From Chinchilla lanigera (Eukaryota > Chordata > Mammalia > Rodentia > Chinchillidae), in contig NW_004955433.1 in NCBI RefSeq assembly GCF_000276665.1, positions 15,358,910-15,422,909 of the forward strand: 64,000 bases of DNA, read 5' to 3'. The translations under genes and the position numbers were made by a program. The notes beneath the pieces are model-generated. The model saw only the letters and a program-made list of their open reading frames with translations, had not been told where the DNA came from and made no database searches. Positions 10,701 through 25,700 of the stretch are shown in pieces (the first letter of the stretch is position 1; each line of letters starts with the position of its first letter).

Positions 10701-13700
10701 TCCCCTGGGGGTGGAAGACAAGGCCTCAGTGACCCCACAGACACTTGCATGCCATCTGTCATCCCCAAGCCCTCACAGGTGAGCCTCCCTGGCTGGCGCT
10801 GTTCCACCCCTCAGAACATGCTCCACCTACTGCAAAGCAAACAACTTTGGTTTCCCCTCTTTTACAGCAGCATCACCCTTCGGGATGGTCCTATGATCTA
10901 AAGCAAAGGAATGGGGAGGCAGGCCTGGCACGGCTGTGGAGACTAGACGCACCCCTGCCCTGCCAGGACCTGGTAGAGGCAGCGGGAATGAGTGAGGTCC
11001 CTCCTGCCACCCACATGAGGTGCAGCGTGAGGAGGCCATGAGCGGGGCTGTGTGGGTGGTGGATGGCAGCGAAGCACAGCAGCCAAGGGCCCTGGGGCCT
11101 CTCCAGCAGGAAATCTGGAGTCCCCACTTGGATCCTGGAGGCTCTTGGGAAGTGTGGCTCTCTTCCCCCACCCCCATTCCTGCTGAGAAGCCTCCGACCA
11201 GGCCTCAAATGCACTTCCTGATCTCAGCCTATGGTTCCCTGTCAGAAGCTGCCTCCCCAGACAGCGGAGGCCGGCTCCACGGCTCCCTCAGGGAGGCTGC
11301 CCTGGCCCCAGACGCCCTTGTTAGAGCCTCATTTATGCTCCTGGCACCTGATGGACATCTACCGATCTGCTGACTCCCTGATGCATTTGGGGGACCACAC
11401 ACTGCCTGCTCACACTGGGGTCCCAACTGGCTGATGCCTGACACACCTCAGGCCAAAGCAGAGAATTACGAGGATAAGTACCATGGGGTCCCAGTGGTCA
11501 CCTCAACTCTGTGCAGCCCTAAGACAGCTGCATACCCCCACTTCCTCATCCACCTCGGCTCCCCTAGAGCTGGGTAGACAGGAAGGCCCAGGCTGGGGGC
11601 AAGAGGGCCACCACGGTCAGCTCTCAGAGGGCACACCAGCCCATCCGGACCTCTTACCACCCTGCCTAGGAGATCCCACACCTTCTGAGGAGCGGGGAAA
11701 TCACCCCTGAGGGCCAGCTTCCCATTTTTCTCTCTCCATACTCAAGACCCCTCCTCATCTCAATGCCTCCAGTTCTTGGCTGCTCCCATCACATAGCGGG
11801 GAGGGGCTGGCCACAGTGGGGAGGCATGGGCCTGCCCTCAGAGCAGGGCTCCTCACGGCATGATTTAAGTATCCCGTGTCCCCCCAAAGACTCCTGCATT
11901 GAGGGCTTGCAGCAGTGCGCAGAGGCAGGGCCTACACAGGGGATCAGATCATGAGGGCTGTAACCCCACCCCCACCCCACCCCCGTGGATAATCTGCTGG
12001 GGCCCTACTTCGTGCAGAGACAAGAGGTGTGGCCTAATGAAGGGAGTGGACCATGGGGCGTGACCTCAGGATGGGGCTGGTCCGTGGCCCCGGCCTCTTC
12101 TGGCTCTCGCTGCTTCCTGGCTGCACGGAGTGAACAGCTGTCCTCCACCCTCCATCATGATACTCCTGCCTCTGTGCAGGCCTCACCCAATGGAGCCAGT
12201 TGCCTGCCTATGGCTGAAACTGGGCCGGAATAAAATCTTTCTTCCTTTCAACTGTTACTCTCAGTTATTCTGAGAATTATTCTCTTGTTATTCTCAGTTA
12301 TTCCTATTATTCTCAAAAAGTCAACACATCACTTACATGGCCAGTCCCTCCCACTACCCTGGCATCTCCTGGGGCCAGCTTCCCACCTCATTCAACCTGG
12401 TGGCCCTGGGCCCAGTGGGAGCTTTATGTGGGAGGCATGACAGCCCTATCCTGAGAGGCGTCCTCGTGTCCCACTGTGGTCTGGCCCCAGGCCAAGAACC
12501 CCCTGACCGGGTACTGCCTGGCATGCCTGCCCCTTCCCCCAGCCCCATGGGGCCCACTGCGGTGCTCTCCGGCAAGGTGTCCCTCATCAGGCCAGTGTCT
12601 GAGGGTCCACACAATATTCACAGCCTCTGCTCCCAAAGCAGTGCCATGCAGAATCTCAAGACAAGAACCTCTGCCCTAGCAGCAGAGGAAGGGGTGGCTT
12701 CAGTCCCGAACCCCGGTCCATCGACGGGCACCCACCTCCATCGTGTACGTCTTGCCGGCGCCTGTCTGGCCATAGGCGAAGATGCAGACATTGAAGCCAT
12801 CGATGCAGGAGGTGATCAAGGCCTGCACTTCCTGAAACACCTGGTGGGGTACATGGGATGGGGAGTGAAGGGCTTCCAGGGACCCCACAAGCTCTGAGCC
12901 CAGCTATCTGCCCAGCCCAGACTCCTTCCATTGGAGCACGGCACAGGGTCCCAAAGCCAACACCTCGCTGCTGAGCGTCATGCCTAATGAGCTGTTGCCC
13001 TGCACCCTGTGATGACAGCACAGTCTGTGCTGCACAGCCTGTGCTGCCTGAACTCTCCCCCACTTCTCCACTCTCAAGGGCTTAGCAAGAAGGCAGAGGC
13101 AGGCATGAGCCTGGCACCTCCTCTGGCCTGGGTCTGCCCGCCAGCGTACTGCGAACAAGGCAATGCAGGATCAGGCATGGGAACAGGAGGGCACGGGCAC
13201 GGTGGGCCTAGCAAGCAAAAAGAGCAAAGCTGAGGGTGCCTGGCAGTGTGGAGTCCTTGCAAGGACCATGGCACTGCTGGGGGTCAGGGGGAGTCCTGAC
13301 TGAGGCCTTGTGTTTGGGGAGAGCACAATTCTTGGTGAGGTGGGCCTGGCATGGGTCACTCTAATCCCCATCCCCGATGTCTGAGGTCCCCCATCCTAAC
13401 CCCACCCTCTCCTCTCTTCCAGCGGGAGGACAGACGGACCACACTTTCCTACCTGGCCACAGCTCTGGCCTGTCTCTGCCCAGCCCAACCCCTTCTCCTC
13501 AGCTCTTTCTCCCCACGGCTGCACTCACGTCCTGCTGTGAGGCCCCCGGGGAGAAGACCTTGTCCAGCTCGAAGGACACTGGCTTGCCCTTGTGCAGCAG
13601 GTGAATGATAGCGTCGTCATCAGGATCGAAGGTCACAACATTGGCTGCCTTAGGCCCTTCCCCGTCCTCTTTGGTGATGGGCCGAACCCGAGCAATCACC

Positions 13701-16700
13701 CGGATGTTTCCTGGATTGGTTGGGGATGGAGAGACAGGCCCAGGCTGAGTTCAGACCGGACAGCTTCCACTCTGGTGTCCTGGTAGCCTAGGAGTCCCCT
13801 ACCTTTTAAGCCCCACAGGGCAAGGTGACCCATGGAGCTGTTATGAGTGACACACTGTAGTGTGAATTTACTTAGTACATTTTCTTCCTGAGTAAAACAG
13901 TTGCGGGTGGGAGTTTTGCCTTGGAGACAGGGACAAGAGGTTCACTGTGGCTCAGGTACTCCACGCAGTCTTAGGGAGACACCAAGGTGGACACTTTCTC
14001 TTTGGACTTCTTTCCTCATCGATACAACCAGGAGCTTGGGCTCTATGAGCCAAGGGACTTGTTCTACCATGCTGAAAGGACACCATGAATGCCAGAACAG
14101 GGCTTGGGCACTGATGGGCAAACAGGACCAGTGGGGATGGATGTCCGGCAGCGTGTCTAATGGGTACAGCCACAGGGGTGTCGTGCCACCCTATTGCCTC
14201 CTGCCATTTGTGGGATCCCTGTGCCCTTGGACTAAAGGGAAAGCCGTCCTGCCCCTCCACTGCCAGCCAGCCTGGCCCACCTCCCCTCCCTCTGCCATGC
14301 ACTCCAGCTCATAGGCCAGGTCTCAGCTCTGACACTGCCTTCTCAGGAAGCCCCACATCCTTGTGGGTACTCCTCCCTGCCATGGCAACGGGGTATGTTG
14401 GGAGAATGGGGACCACTGTCTGTTCTCCCAGCTGGAGTGAGCACACCGAGGCTCAGAATGGTGTCCATGGGGCCACAGCCCAGTGTCCCAGCCCAAAGCA
14501 GGGGCTTGGCACATCAAGCTGTGAGGTCTCAAGCCTGACCAAGCCCAGGTCAGAGAAGGTGGCGTCCCAGCCACCACCCCACACCTTGGCCACGCAGGGC
14601 CTCGGAGCAACCTGCCATGGGCACGGAGCTTCTGAGCTGGGCAGGTCCAAGTTCAAGTCCGAGGTGGACAATTTTTTAGCCCTGGGGCTTTGAGCAGGTT
14701 CCCTGCCTTCTCTGGGCCTCCATCTACGATGGCTCCTTGGTGGCAGGGCACTGCTCCAAGGACAACTGCCGAGCTAGTGGAAAACCCTGTCCCAGTGCCC
14801 ACCCCAGCCCACTGCAGTCACCTTTCAGCCGCACGAGCTCGTTGTGGCACTTCTTGCGCAGCTGCAGCTCCCGGCGGTACTTGCGCAGCAGCTCCCGGTT
14901 GTTGGTGTTGACCTCCTCGATGGCCTGGCCGATCTGGCGGGGCACGCGCACTGCCATCAGGTGGGCTCCATCAGCCCCACTTCACCCACTGCCCACCCCA
15001 TCATAGGTCAGATTTCCCCAATAACCCCTCTGGGTACCGTCCCCATTTTACAGATGGAGAAACTGAATCCAAGAGAAGCTAAGGCAATAGCCCAGGTCAC
15101 CCTGTGAATAAGCAGAGCCGGGACTGTGCCTTCACTTTTGGCACTATCACCTGACTCCAGGATTCAGCAGTAGCTGGGGACCTGAGAAAACTGCTTCACT
15201 GTCTTTGAGCCTCAATTTTCTTATCTGTACATTGAGAAAATAACATCATCTAACTTGTGATTCTGCAGCAGGTGATAGATAAAGATCTCCATATTACATT
15301 TCACGAGGAAAAAAACCAAGATATGGAACAACATGTCCAGGATGCCCCCTTTGGTGGGTAAAAGGGCAGTGTAGGTACTTGTCCATGGACAGCAGTGGGA
15401 ATAGGATGCTCAGGGAACTCTGGGGAGGGTAACGGAGAGGCTGTTCCTTTCATGCCCCATCCCACAGAGTCTGACCTCTCGCTTTGTCCTTCTGTGTATG
15501 ATCAATTTTTTCTCTTTTTTGGTGCTACCCGGGATGGAACCCAGAGCCTCACACATGCTATGCAAGTGCTTTACCACTGAGCTACACTCCCAGCCCTAAC
15601 AACTTTTTTTTAAAGGAGAACTATTTTCTGTTCCCAAAACATATCAGTCTCTGTACAGCTGTCATACAGCTGTCATTTGAGGCACCCACAACTATAAATG
15701 GCTGGGCATACAAGAGGCACTTAAGAGACACTGGTTTGTCTCATACTGTATAAGCACAGCTTTAAAAAACTAACTTAGGAGCTGGAGGTTTAGCTCAGTG
15801 GTAGAGCACTTGCCTTGCATGTGCAAGGCCCTAGGTTCAGTCCTCACCCCTCGCACACAAACTAAACACAACAGATATAAGAATATGTGCAGCATATGTA
15901 ACATGTTTGCTTTAAACAATCACAGTAAGATAAATACCGCCAAACCTGCCTGACCAGTCTACCGGTCTGTGTTCACACAGGGCCAGCAAGGGTGCGCAGA
16001 GGTGGGGGGGCCTGCCTTGGGGCTCTGAGTTTTGGATGGGAGCCCTAGGTGGATGCTGGGTCTGCCAAGGTTCTAGGTCTCCCCCGGTCCTGCTCTGGCT
16101 TCCCTTGCTCACCTCGGCCTTGACACTCTGAACGGCCTCCTGCAGCAGCAGGGGGAAGCTGCGCACCTGCCGCTTGAGCCCATTGTAGTCACTGGTGAGG
16201 GTCCGCATTGCCGGCTGCAGTGTTAGCAGGTTTGTCCGGACCCCTATGGGGACACAAAGGGTGTGAGGCAAATGGCATATGAGGCTGGGGCAGGGTACAG
16301 GTGGGTCCCGGCCAGTAGGCTCACCTGCCAGGTTCTCATGCACGGCCTTCATCTCCACCTGGGCTCTGGCGAAGGCCTCCTCAATGGCCCGGTTCTTGTC
16401 CTCCTCCATGGACTGCATCTCCTCCAGCATCTTCTCCTGGGCCCGCTCCAGCTCTGCCTCATACATGGAGATCTGGCAAGGCCAGGAGAAAGCTTAGGAT
16501 AAAGTGGGCATGTGCCGGGAAGGAAGCCCCCACCCTTGCGTGAAAGCACACACACACTGAACACACATGTTGGGGAGAAGGGTCGCATGGCCTCTACCTA
16601 ACAGGGGACCGGAAGCACTGGGCAGCTAACCTGGTCCCAGGCACATGACAGGTGTATAAGCCGTGTGCCCCTCAGAAGGGTCAGGAAGTATCTGTTATAA

Positions 16701-19700
16701 AGCCGAGAAGCCGCCGTGCTCACTGAGCACAGCTGTGTGCTAAGCCCAGGCAAAAAGCCTCTTGTACCTGTTCTAGAGTCCCCACTGCGAAGTGGGTTCT
16801 GTGACCAGATCACACTGTAGATGGCAAAATGAGACTTGGACAAAACTTGCTCTTGGCCAGGTGAGCAGCAGAGGTGGGACTGGACCCGCGACCCTGGGGC
16901 CCCTGAACGCTTAACCAAAAGATATACTGAAGGCCTGGCCTCGAGCTTACTGGCCCAGCGGGCATCCCACATGGCCTTCATACCTGCAACCGGAGCTGCA
17001 TGGTCAGCTGATTCGAGCTCTCAAGTTGTTGCTCCATCTCCTTCAGCACCTGCCGCTGCATGGCCACCTGCTCCTGCAGGTGCTGGTTCCGGGCCTGAGA
17101 CTCATTGAGGGCTTGCTTGGTCTTGGACGAGTCTACCTCCACCGTCTTGATGACGTACTGCAAGGGAAGAGAAGGATGGGCATGTGGAGGCACAGTGGAT
17201 ATGGCCGGACCCAGGAGGGGGCCTCAGGGATTCCCACTGAGAGCCCCCGGAGTTACAAGGCCCGGGCTTTGCAGATTGCTGGGATCTGTTCATGCTATTG
17301 AGGAAGCCACTGAGAGCCCGCGGTGGCCCAGCCAGGGCACGGAATAAATAAGATGGGAAAGATGAAGGCACAGTGTAGAAGCTGCACTGCATGCACCCTG
17401 ACACCCACTGGGCAAGTCAGGAACTTATAGCCACATACTCCCGTGGATACTCCCCAGCACCACAGGAGGGGAGGGGCAGTGCTGAGGACACAAGTGAGGA
17501 ATTCATGCATTTGCCAGGAGAAGCTCTCTCTGTGCCGGCCCTGCCCAGGATCCTGGACTCACAGTGCCTGGTGGGTGGCTCACCTTGACAGGCGGAGACT
17601 GGGCCTGCAGGCTGGCAATGGTCTCGTGGCTGTTGCGCAGGCGCCGGCTGAGCCGCTCTTCCTCCTGCTCCTTCTCGGCCAAGCAGTCCTTGAGCCGCAG
17701 CTCCACCTCAGCCAGCCGGTTGGTCTTCTGCTGCACCTCCAGGTTCAGCTCCGACAGCATTCCTTTGTTCTCCACGATCTCCAGCTGCAGCTGGGATACC
17801 TTGTCTCGGAGCTGGGCGCTCTCCTGCAGGCAGTCGGGAGCACGGGGGACAGGTGGGCAAGGGCCTGTGAGGAGCTAGGGTGGCTGTGAGGAGTGGGAGC
17901 CCCTTCCCCAGGCCCACAGCTCACCTGGCTATGCTCGCAGCCCGGGCAGGGTGCAGCCCCTGGCTGGGCCCGCAGCTCCTGCAGCTCGGTCTCGCGGCGC
18001 CGCAGCTCCTGCCTCAGTCGCTCATTCTCCACCATCAGCAGGTCCCGGTGCTTCTCCAAGTCGGTGCCTCCCTGCAGAGAGCCGGGGCGCAGGGGGGGCA
18101 TGTGGCAAGGGCAGGCAGGGGACAGAGGGGCCGGCAGCATGCAAGGGTGGGGGGAGGGGAGGAGAGGTGAAAAGCAAGACAGAAGGAAGAAAAAGAGGAG
18201 GAGGAGGAGGGCAGCGAGGAAGAGAGAAGAGCAGGGTTCAAAGAGGATGAAGAGACGCAAAGTGAAGCTGAGAGCTCCCTGGCTGCCCCGCCCCCTCGCT
18301 CTACTTCCCGAGTGTGAAAGTCACAAGAAGTCACACTGATGCAGAGTTCACACTCCTACTCTACGACAGCCAGAAAGATCAGCCCCTCCCCTAGGGAACT
18401 CCGAGGGGACTGGCAGGGTGCTCAGTCTCTGAGATAGGGCAGCATCTGCTTGGGTGGGCTGGGAGACGGGGCTGCACCCCTGGGTGGAAGGGCACCTCTC
18501 CTCCTCCCCCCAGGACGGTGGTGGGCCTCACCAGCTCAGACTGCAGTCGGCTTACTTCCTGGGTCTGGCTGATGAGCTTCTCCTTGAGGTTTTCCACCTG
18601 TGGGCACAAAGCCAGGGCCACCGTGAGGCCGACCCTCACCTCCAGCCCACACCCAGGCCTCTGGCTCTGGGCCCTAGATGACTGATGAGGTTTGTCCTGG
18701 GCCCTCCGGTCCCCCGGCCCCAGGCCTTCCTGCATTCAAATACCAGGCCTAGGACTCCAGGTGGTGGGAGGCTGGCCGGCTCCTGACGCCCTGCAGCACC
18801 CTCTCCCACCCATGACAGGACCTGGCCGGGCTGGGCTCCTCCTCCCTCACTACCTGGGCTACCAGGGCAGCTCTCAGGCAACTCCAGCCACTCCGAGGCT
18901 CTGGACCTGCCTTCCTATCTATAATCTTATCTTTCTTTAAAAAAAAAATCCCAGATTGTATAAACTTCAGGCTCAGGCTGGGGATGTCAGTGGTGGAGCG
19001 CTTGCCTAGTGTGTGAGAGGCCCTGGGTTCTATCCCTAGCACCACACACATATATAATAAACTCTGGGACCCGTGAGCCCTGGATCTGTCCTTGCTCAGC
19101 CCCCAGAACTTTCCACTTCAGTTTCTAGCATCAGCCTACAAATCAGTTGGTTTTTCAACTGCAGCCAGAGCACATTTGGGACCTGTGTCTGCTCCAGCTC
19201 CCATGGGACCTGTGTCCATCCCTACTCCCAATCTGCCCTGCAGGAGAGCTGTGGCTGGCCAAGGCAGTGAGAGAGGAGGGGCACCCCATGTAAGCAAGGG
19301 TGCCCAGATGCCAAGAGCAAGATACCAAGACAGTGACTCTTTGCAGGAACTCTTCACCAGCCTGCACCAGCCCACCCTGGGACCCTCTCCTCTCCCTAGA
19401 AAATAATCCAGGCAGACCAGACCTCACAGCCGCATTCACCAGTTTGTCCGGGGTTCTGCAGGGCTCTCTATGATGAGCACATCACCTTGGAAAAGGCCCA
19501 TGAGTCACACGTACTGCAGTAGTTTAGGGGGCTGAGCAGGCACTGATTATTAAGTGACAGGTGACAATATCCACAGCCAGCAGGTAAGGCAGGGGAGGGG
19601 CTGTGCGGGACTGGATGGTTAAGTGCCACTCAAGAAGGCCACCATGATGTGCTCCCATGGCCTTGACCAGGGGAGCGATGTCCAGCATCACCAAACTCTC

Positions 19701-22700
19701 TTGAAAGAGAGGCCAGATGCTTGGATGATTTGGGGGAGGATAAAATCTCCTCACTTCATACAGCTGAGATGTCATCAGACAAATCTGGGCAGTGCTTGCC
19801 CTTGGCAGTCACTGTTCCCTGGGACCAGAGAGAGTGGGTGCTGAACAACTCGGGCCTCTGCTACTCCAAGGAGGTCAGAAGTAGACCATGGGGCCCACTC
19901 CCTTCCCCAAATGGGCCTGAGATGCCAGGGCTGCTTGATCATGGCGGGGGGCACCCAGGACACCAGGCCCAGCTGAGGGCTGCACAGGCCTCCGGGGGAA
20001 CAAGAGAGTGAGGTCACCTTTGTCACGACCTCGAGCACTGCACTGGGCCATGGACCGAACAAGGGAACGATGCTCATGCTACCTCTCTGTCCACTAGCAA
20101 TGCCCTTGCTGGGCTGATTTTTTTGTTAGTTTTTTTAGACAGGGACTCACTATGTATTCTAGGTCGGCCATGAACTCAGCCATCCTCCTGCCTCAGCTTC
20201 CCATGTGCTGGGATTACAGGTGTGCAGCACTATACCCAGCTCCCTGGCAGGCTGAGAGCCTGAGGTGAGGGATGCTGGGGTCCTCTGGCCCCACAGGGGA
20301 GTGAGAGTTGGTTCACATGAAGTAGCTTTTCATTCATTAGCCATAAAATTGGGGATACTCTGAACCCACCATCAGGGGAGCAAGGTAAATGACAGTGGGT
20401 GCATGTACCTACTACACATAGGACTACACAGTCATTACACTATGCTTCTGAGTTCCTAGGGTAAAGTTTGAAGTGTCAAGTGCCACCTCGCAGCCATGTC
20501 TCCCGCTCTGCTGCCTGGTACGGCTCCAAAGAGGACTTGTGTCCAACACCTCTGACCAAAGGGCTTATCGTAGCCCTTCCCCCAGCACCCCTCCCTTTCC
20601 CCAACCCTCTGCCACCTGTCCTATTGCTGCTCGTCCGCTTATTAAGTCAAAGGAGAAACCTCTGTGGGCAATACAAAGCAGAGGTCTCCAGGCTGTGGCT
20701 TTATAGCTGACAGATTCGATGTGCTTTTCGGCGATATCTACGTCTCCAAGAGAGTGCGATCCTCTCACACCACCTCCCCCTGGAGTCAGCGGGTCTGCTC
20801 TCCACCTAGGAAAAGTCAGCCTCCTCCCTCCCCAGCCTGCATGCCGCCTCACCCCTTGGCGCTCTCCCACTGTCTCTGTGCAGCACCTAGGGAGGCGTGG
20901 AAGTGGGTGGTCAGTGTCTGCTGGAGCTAGGACACCTCAGCCCTGCCCAAAGTCGGGTTCCAGTTCCCTTCTGGCATCACAATGGGAGCCTGGGTGCCTG
21001 GATCTGCGGAATCCATGAGGGGGGCCCCCGGAGTTGGCTTTGAAGGGGCAGGAGGTGCAGGAGAGTTGAGTAGGGGCTGCGAGAGACACCACACCCTAAG
21101 CCACTGCCTGGCTTGCCTGGGGCAGCAGGCAGCACAGCAGGGGGACCCAGCTGAGATGTAGCAGACCAACCCCAAGGGGCACCCTGGCCCAAGTGGCCAC
21201 AGCCCCATCAGTCAGTCACAGATAACTCAACTACTCCATGGCCCTAAGGGTTGGTGCCTTTCAGGGCACTGCCCAGCAGAGGGACCCCTGCCCCCAACCC
21301 ACAGGGGACCCACAGTCTGGAGGCTGCGGGGAGGACGCCAGCTTTCTCCTGAACTAGAAGGCAGAGCAGGCAGGTCTGGCAGCGTCAAAAAGGTAGAGAG
21401 CGAGAAAGAAATGGAAAGGGGCTGGAAGTGGGGAGAGCACAGACTGGGGAGCAGGAGGGGACCTGCCCAGAGAGAGGGCCCCCCAGGGACCTCCCTGGGA
21501 AAGCAGCCTCCTGACCAGGCCAAGGTGATGGTCTCAGGGTAGTATGGAGGTCAAGCCAGAGCTCGGTGGGGCAACACCCCTCCCTAGCCCAAGCTCTTCA
21601 CCAGGCAGAGAAATTGAGTCCGGGTACAAGGCCCGGCCTGGGGAGAGCCGGGCCTGTCTGCTGACCTGACACAAACCTGCATTCACACATCAGGCAGAAC
21701 AGCTCTGCAGGTGGGGCCGCCTGCTGGGTCTGTGTTTTCTCAGCTGTCTGCTCCCAAGGTGGCCTCTTCTCACAGACAACCTGCTGATTACCTCCCTGCC
21801 TCCCACCGCACTGGGCTGCCCACGTCAGCCACTTTCTGGGCAAAAGGGGGCTCCTCCCCTGGCACTGCTGAGCTGGGAAGACCTCAAGGAAACAGACAGG
21901 GGAGCACCCCTTTTACAGCCGCCTCCCCATCCTGCCCCAACACCCCTTACACCCAGGAGGCCGGGTCTCGGCCATGTGACTACTGCCCATCCTCACAGCT
22001 GTCTCCACTGTCAAATATTCACATCCGGGACCTTCCGCCACATGGGGCAGAAGGTGGGCAGAAGAGCAGTAGTAAACTACAGATTCCCAAACCAGACTGC
22101 CTGGGTTCCAAGCCAGAGCTCACCTTATTCACTTTGGACAAGCCTCCTAACCTCTCTGTACCTCTCCATTTCATCATCTGTGTGAGAGGTGACCTCACTG
22201 AGGTTGTCTTAGGAGGATGCGAGATAACAGATGTGACTGTCACAGAGCAGCCCAGCACAGATGTGCAGTTCCGAGTTAAGTGCCCCTTACCCAACCTGCT
22301 TGGGACCAGAGTGTTTTTCATTTTAGACTTTTAGATTTTAGGACATTTGCCTGTAAATAATATCTTTGGGAGGGGACCCCCAAGTCTAAACACAGATTTC
22401 ATTTGTGCCTCATGTACACCTTTACATACACAGCCTGAAGACTACTCTTTTGCAGTCCTGGACATCAAACTTAAGAGTCTCACGCATACTAGGCAAGCAC
22501 TTGCTACATCCCTACCTCTTTTTAAATTTTATTTTTATGCAGGGTCTTGCTAAGTTGCTCAGGCTGGTCTTGAACTTACAATATTCCTGCCTCAGCCTTC
22601 TAAGTAGCTAAGCTTGCAGGTGTCTACCACAATGCCCAAGCATAAAGATAATTTTACACACTCTTTTAGATAAAATAAAGTTTGTGCACACTGAGCCGTC

Positions 22701-25700
22701 AGACTTGTGGCATCATATTGACTCACAAAGTTTCAGATTTGGGGGCATTCTGTACTTTGGATTTTTGGATTAGGGGTGTTCAACCTGTACTAGAATGAAA
22801 GGTCTGTGAAGGTGCAGACCTTTGTCTGTGGTGCTCAGTCCTGTACTTGCAGTGCCTGGCACATACCAGGTGCCCAGTAAAAACATGCAGGATGAATGCT
22901 GAATAAACAAAGGCAGGCAGAGCAGGCTCCGTGGGTCAGGCTGCTACGAGCAGAGGCAGGAGGGGTGCCGGGCTGAGAGGCACCAAAGGACACACACTCG
23001 GACATAGGTAGCGGCTGCAATGTGGGAACATTGGCCCAGGGGAGCTGCATCTTCCAATTTTTATCTAGACAAAAACAATGTCTAGATTTAAATATCAGCA
23101 ATGAATTTGATTAAGATATTAGCCCAAGTAGAACTAATAACCAAATCCAGCAAAGTTAAAAGATGTAAAATTACCACATCAAAATCAGTTGTCTTTCTAT
23201 AACTCACAGTAAACAATTCAAAAAGGAAAATAAGAAAATAATTTCATTTACAATAGCATGAGAAAGAATAAAATACTCAGGAATAAGTTTAACCAGGCAG
23301 GGAGAGACTTTTAAACTAAAAACCACAAAACGCTGCCCGCAAGGATTAAAGGAGACCCCAGTGAAGGGAACAGCATCCCATGTCCACTGCTGGGAAGACT
23401 CACTGGGAAGAAGCAATCTAGATACAACACAATCCCTATCAGAATCCCAGAATTTTCTGAAGACATTTAAAAATTCATACTAAAATTCACACAGAATCTC
23501 AAGAGAAACCAAATAGAAAAAAACAATTCTGAGAAAGAACAATGCAGGTGGAAGTCTCACATTTCCTGGTTTTAGAATTTACAACATTTCAGGAATCAAG
23601 TCAGCGCAGTGTGGCCTAAAAACAGACATAAAAAACAAGGCAAGGGAACAGAGAGCCTAGGAATAAACTCATGCCTAGGTTCAAATGTTTTGTTTTTTGT
23701 TTTGGGTTTTTTTTGTGTGTGTGTGGTTTTTGGTTTTTAGTTTTTGGTTTTTTTTTTTTGGTCTTTTTGAGACAATGCAGTTTGGTCTTTTTTCACTATA
23801 CAGTTTAGGCTGGCCTTGAGCTCATTTTATAGCCCAGGCTGACCTTAAACTCACAGTGATTCTCCTGCCTCAGCCTCTCGAGTACTGGGACCACAGGCCT
23901 GCACCACTCTGCCCGGCTCCAGTGATTTTTGATAAGGGTGCCAAGACCATTCAGTGGGTAGAGGACAATCTTTTCAACAAATAATGTTGGGAAACTGGTT
24001 AGCCACATACGAAAGAATGAAGTTGGACTTTCACCTCATTCCACAGACAGAAATTAACTCAACATTGATCAAAGACCTAAGTATGAGAGATAAAATTCCT
24101 AGAAGAAAATACAGGAGAAAAACTTCACGATACTGAGTTTGGCAATGATTTCTTGGCTATGACCCCAAAAACATAAGCAATAAAAAGTAGATAATTGGCC
24201 TTTATAAAACTTAAAACTTTTGTACTATGAAGATTATCTTCAAACAGAGTGGAAAGGCAACCAGTGGAATGGGAGAAAAATGGGAGAATCAGCTATCTGC
24301 TAAGGGGTGAACATCCAGAGTCTATAAGAACTCTTCTTCAGGGTGTGGTGGCACATGCCTGTAATCCCAGCACTCGGGAGGCTGAGGCAGGAGGATCGTT
24401 GTGAGTTCAAGGCCAGCCTGGGCTACAAACTGAGCTCAAGGCCAGCCTGAACTGCATAGCGAGACCCTGTCTCAAAATGACCAAAAAAAAAAAAAAAAAA
24501 AAAGAATGCTTTCAATCACAAAACCTGATGAAAGAATGAGCAGAGAACTTGGGGAGACATTTCTCCAAACACTCATCCACACTAGTCACCGGGGATATGC
24601 CAAAGTCAAAGCCACTTCACACCCACTAGGACAGCTCCTAAAATAACAAGCATCGGTGAGCATGAGGAGAAACTGGAACTCTTGTGCCCTAGGACTGCAG
24701 ACCCTTGTCCCGTGCTCCCCATGACAGAGCCCCTCCACATGACATTTCGCATGAGGGGCCTGGACAGCTCCACAAGCCTGGGTTCCCACAAGGACAGCAG
24801 CAGCCCCATCCACTCAGTGAGCTTTGTCAAGGGACCTGGTGAGATCACCACTAGAAATCCCCCCAAGGAAGGGTGCTATTGTCCCCACCAGGTAGGAAGG
24901 AGAGCTGAGGTTCCAAGAGGGAGCAGGCCTTGGCTAGGGGACCCAGCTGAGGTCACCTGACCCCTAACTGCTGGGTCTCGGACTGGAACTCGGGCCAGGT
25001 GAGGCTGGGGCCCAGGCATCGTGAGAAACAGGCCGAGTATACTTCATGACCGGCTTTCCTTAGAGAAGCAACTCGTAGGAACCACAGCGAAGCTGAGGGG
25101 AAACGAGAGCTCGCAGGAGTGACTGCCATGAGGCACTGCACTTCACAGTCTGCCATCTACTTTTCTGTCTGCTCTCACAGTGGACCCACCCAATGACCAC
25201 AGAGCCGTGCTTTTACCCCAGTGTGGAAATGGAGAGCAGAAGCTCACACAGATGACTTCCTACAGCAGCACGGTTAGCGAGGGGCACCACTGGGACTGGA
25301 ACTCAGCTCCCAGGATTCCAAATCCAAAACTTTCAGGTGCTGGTGGCAACACTGGTAACCTGCTGAGGATCATTTCATCCAGGAACCGTTATTATGACCA
25401 CTTTACAGAGGAGGAAACTGAGGTACAGAGAGGTAGGAAACTAGCCCCCCACACAGCCAATGTCGGTGCTAAAGTCAAGGTTTGATCCTGGCCCCAGGCC
25501 TGTGTGGCTGGCCACATCCCCACAGGGTCAGATCCTCCAGAGAGCTGCACCAAGAGTGCAGCTTCACATTCGGCCCCCAAGAAAGGTATGGAAAAAGGAG
25601 GTGGCAGGCAAGAAGTTCATGGACACACCCTGAGCAAAGACCAGGGACCATTCAGACCTTCAACGGCATCTGGGGAGCAGGGTGGGTTGCGGCTCTCCCA

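Larger units (their letters stand above)
23060..24690 (+). repeat. Old L1 LINE fragment (ORF2 end and 3' region), interrupted by two B1s
   Basis: Degenerate L1 ORF2 C-terminal coding (around ataactcacagtaaacaatt) and the L1 3' part (..gccacttcacacccactagg..) lie in order on the + strand. B1 insertions sit at 23688-23918 and 24339-24503. Stops and frameshifts throughout; inactive. Confidence 0.75.

Noticed and set aside
15779..15865. tRNA-like sequence with A and B boxes
   Set aside because: It is an ID SINE, a retroposed tRNA-Ala derivative, not a functional tRNA gene. The same applies to the other ID copies.
23060..24690. Possible intact reverse transcriptase gene
   Set aside because: Only a degenerate L1 ORF2 end is present, with stops, frameshifts and two SINE insertions.
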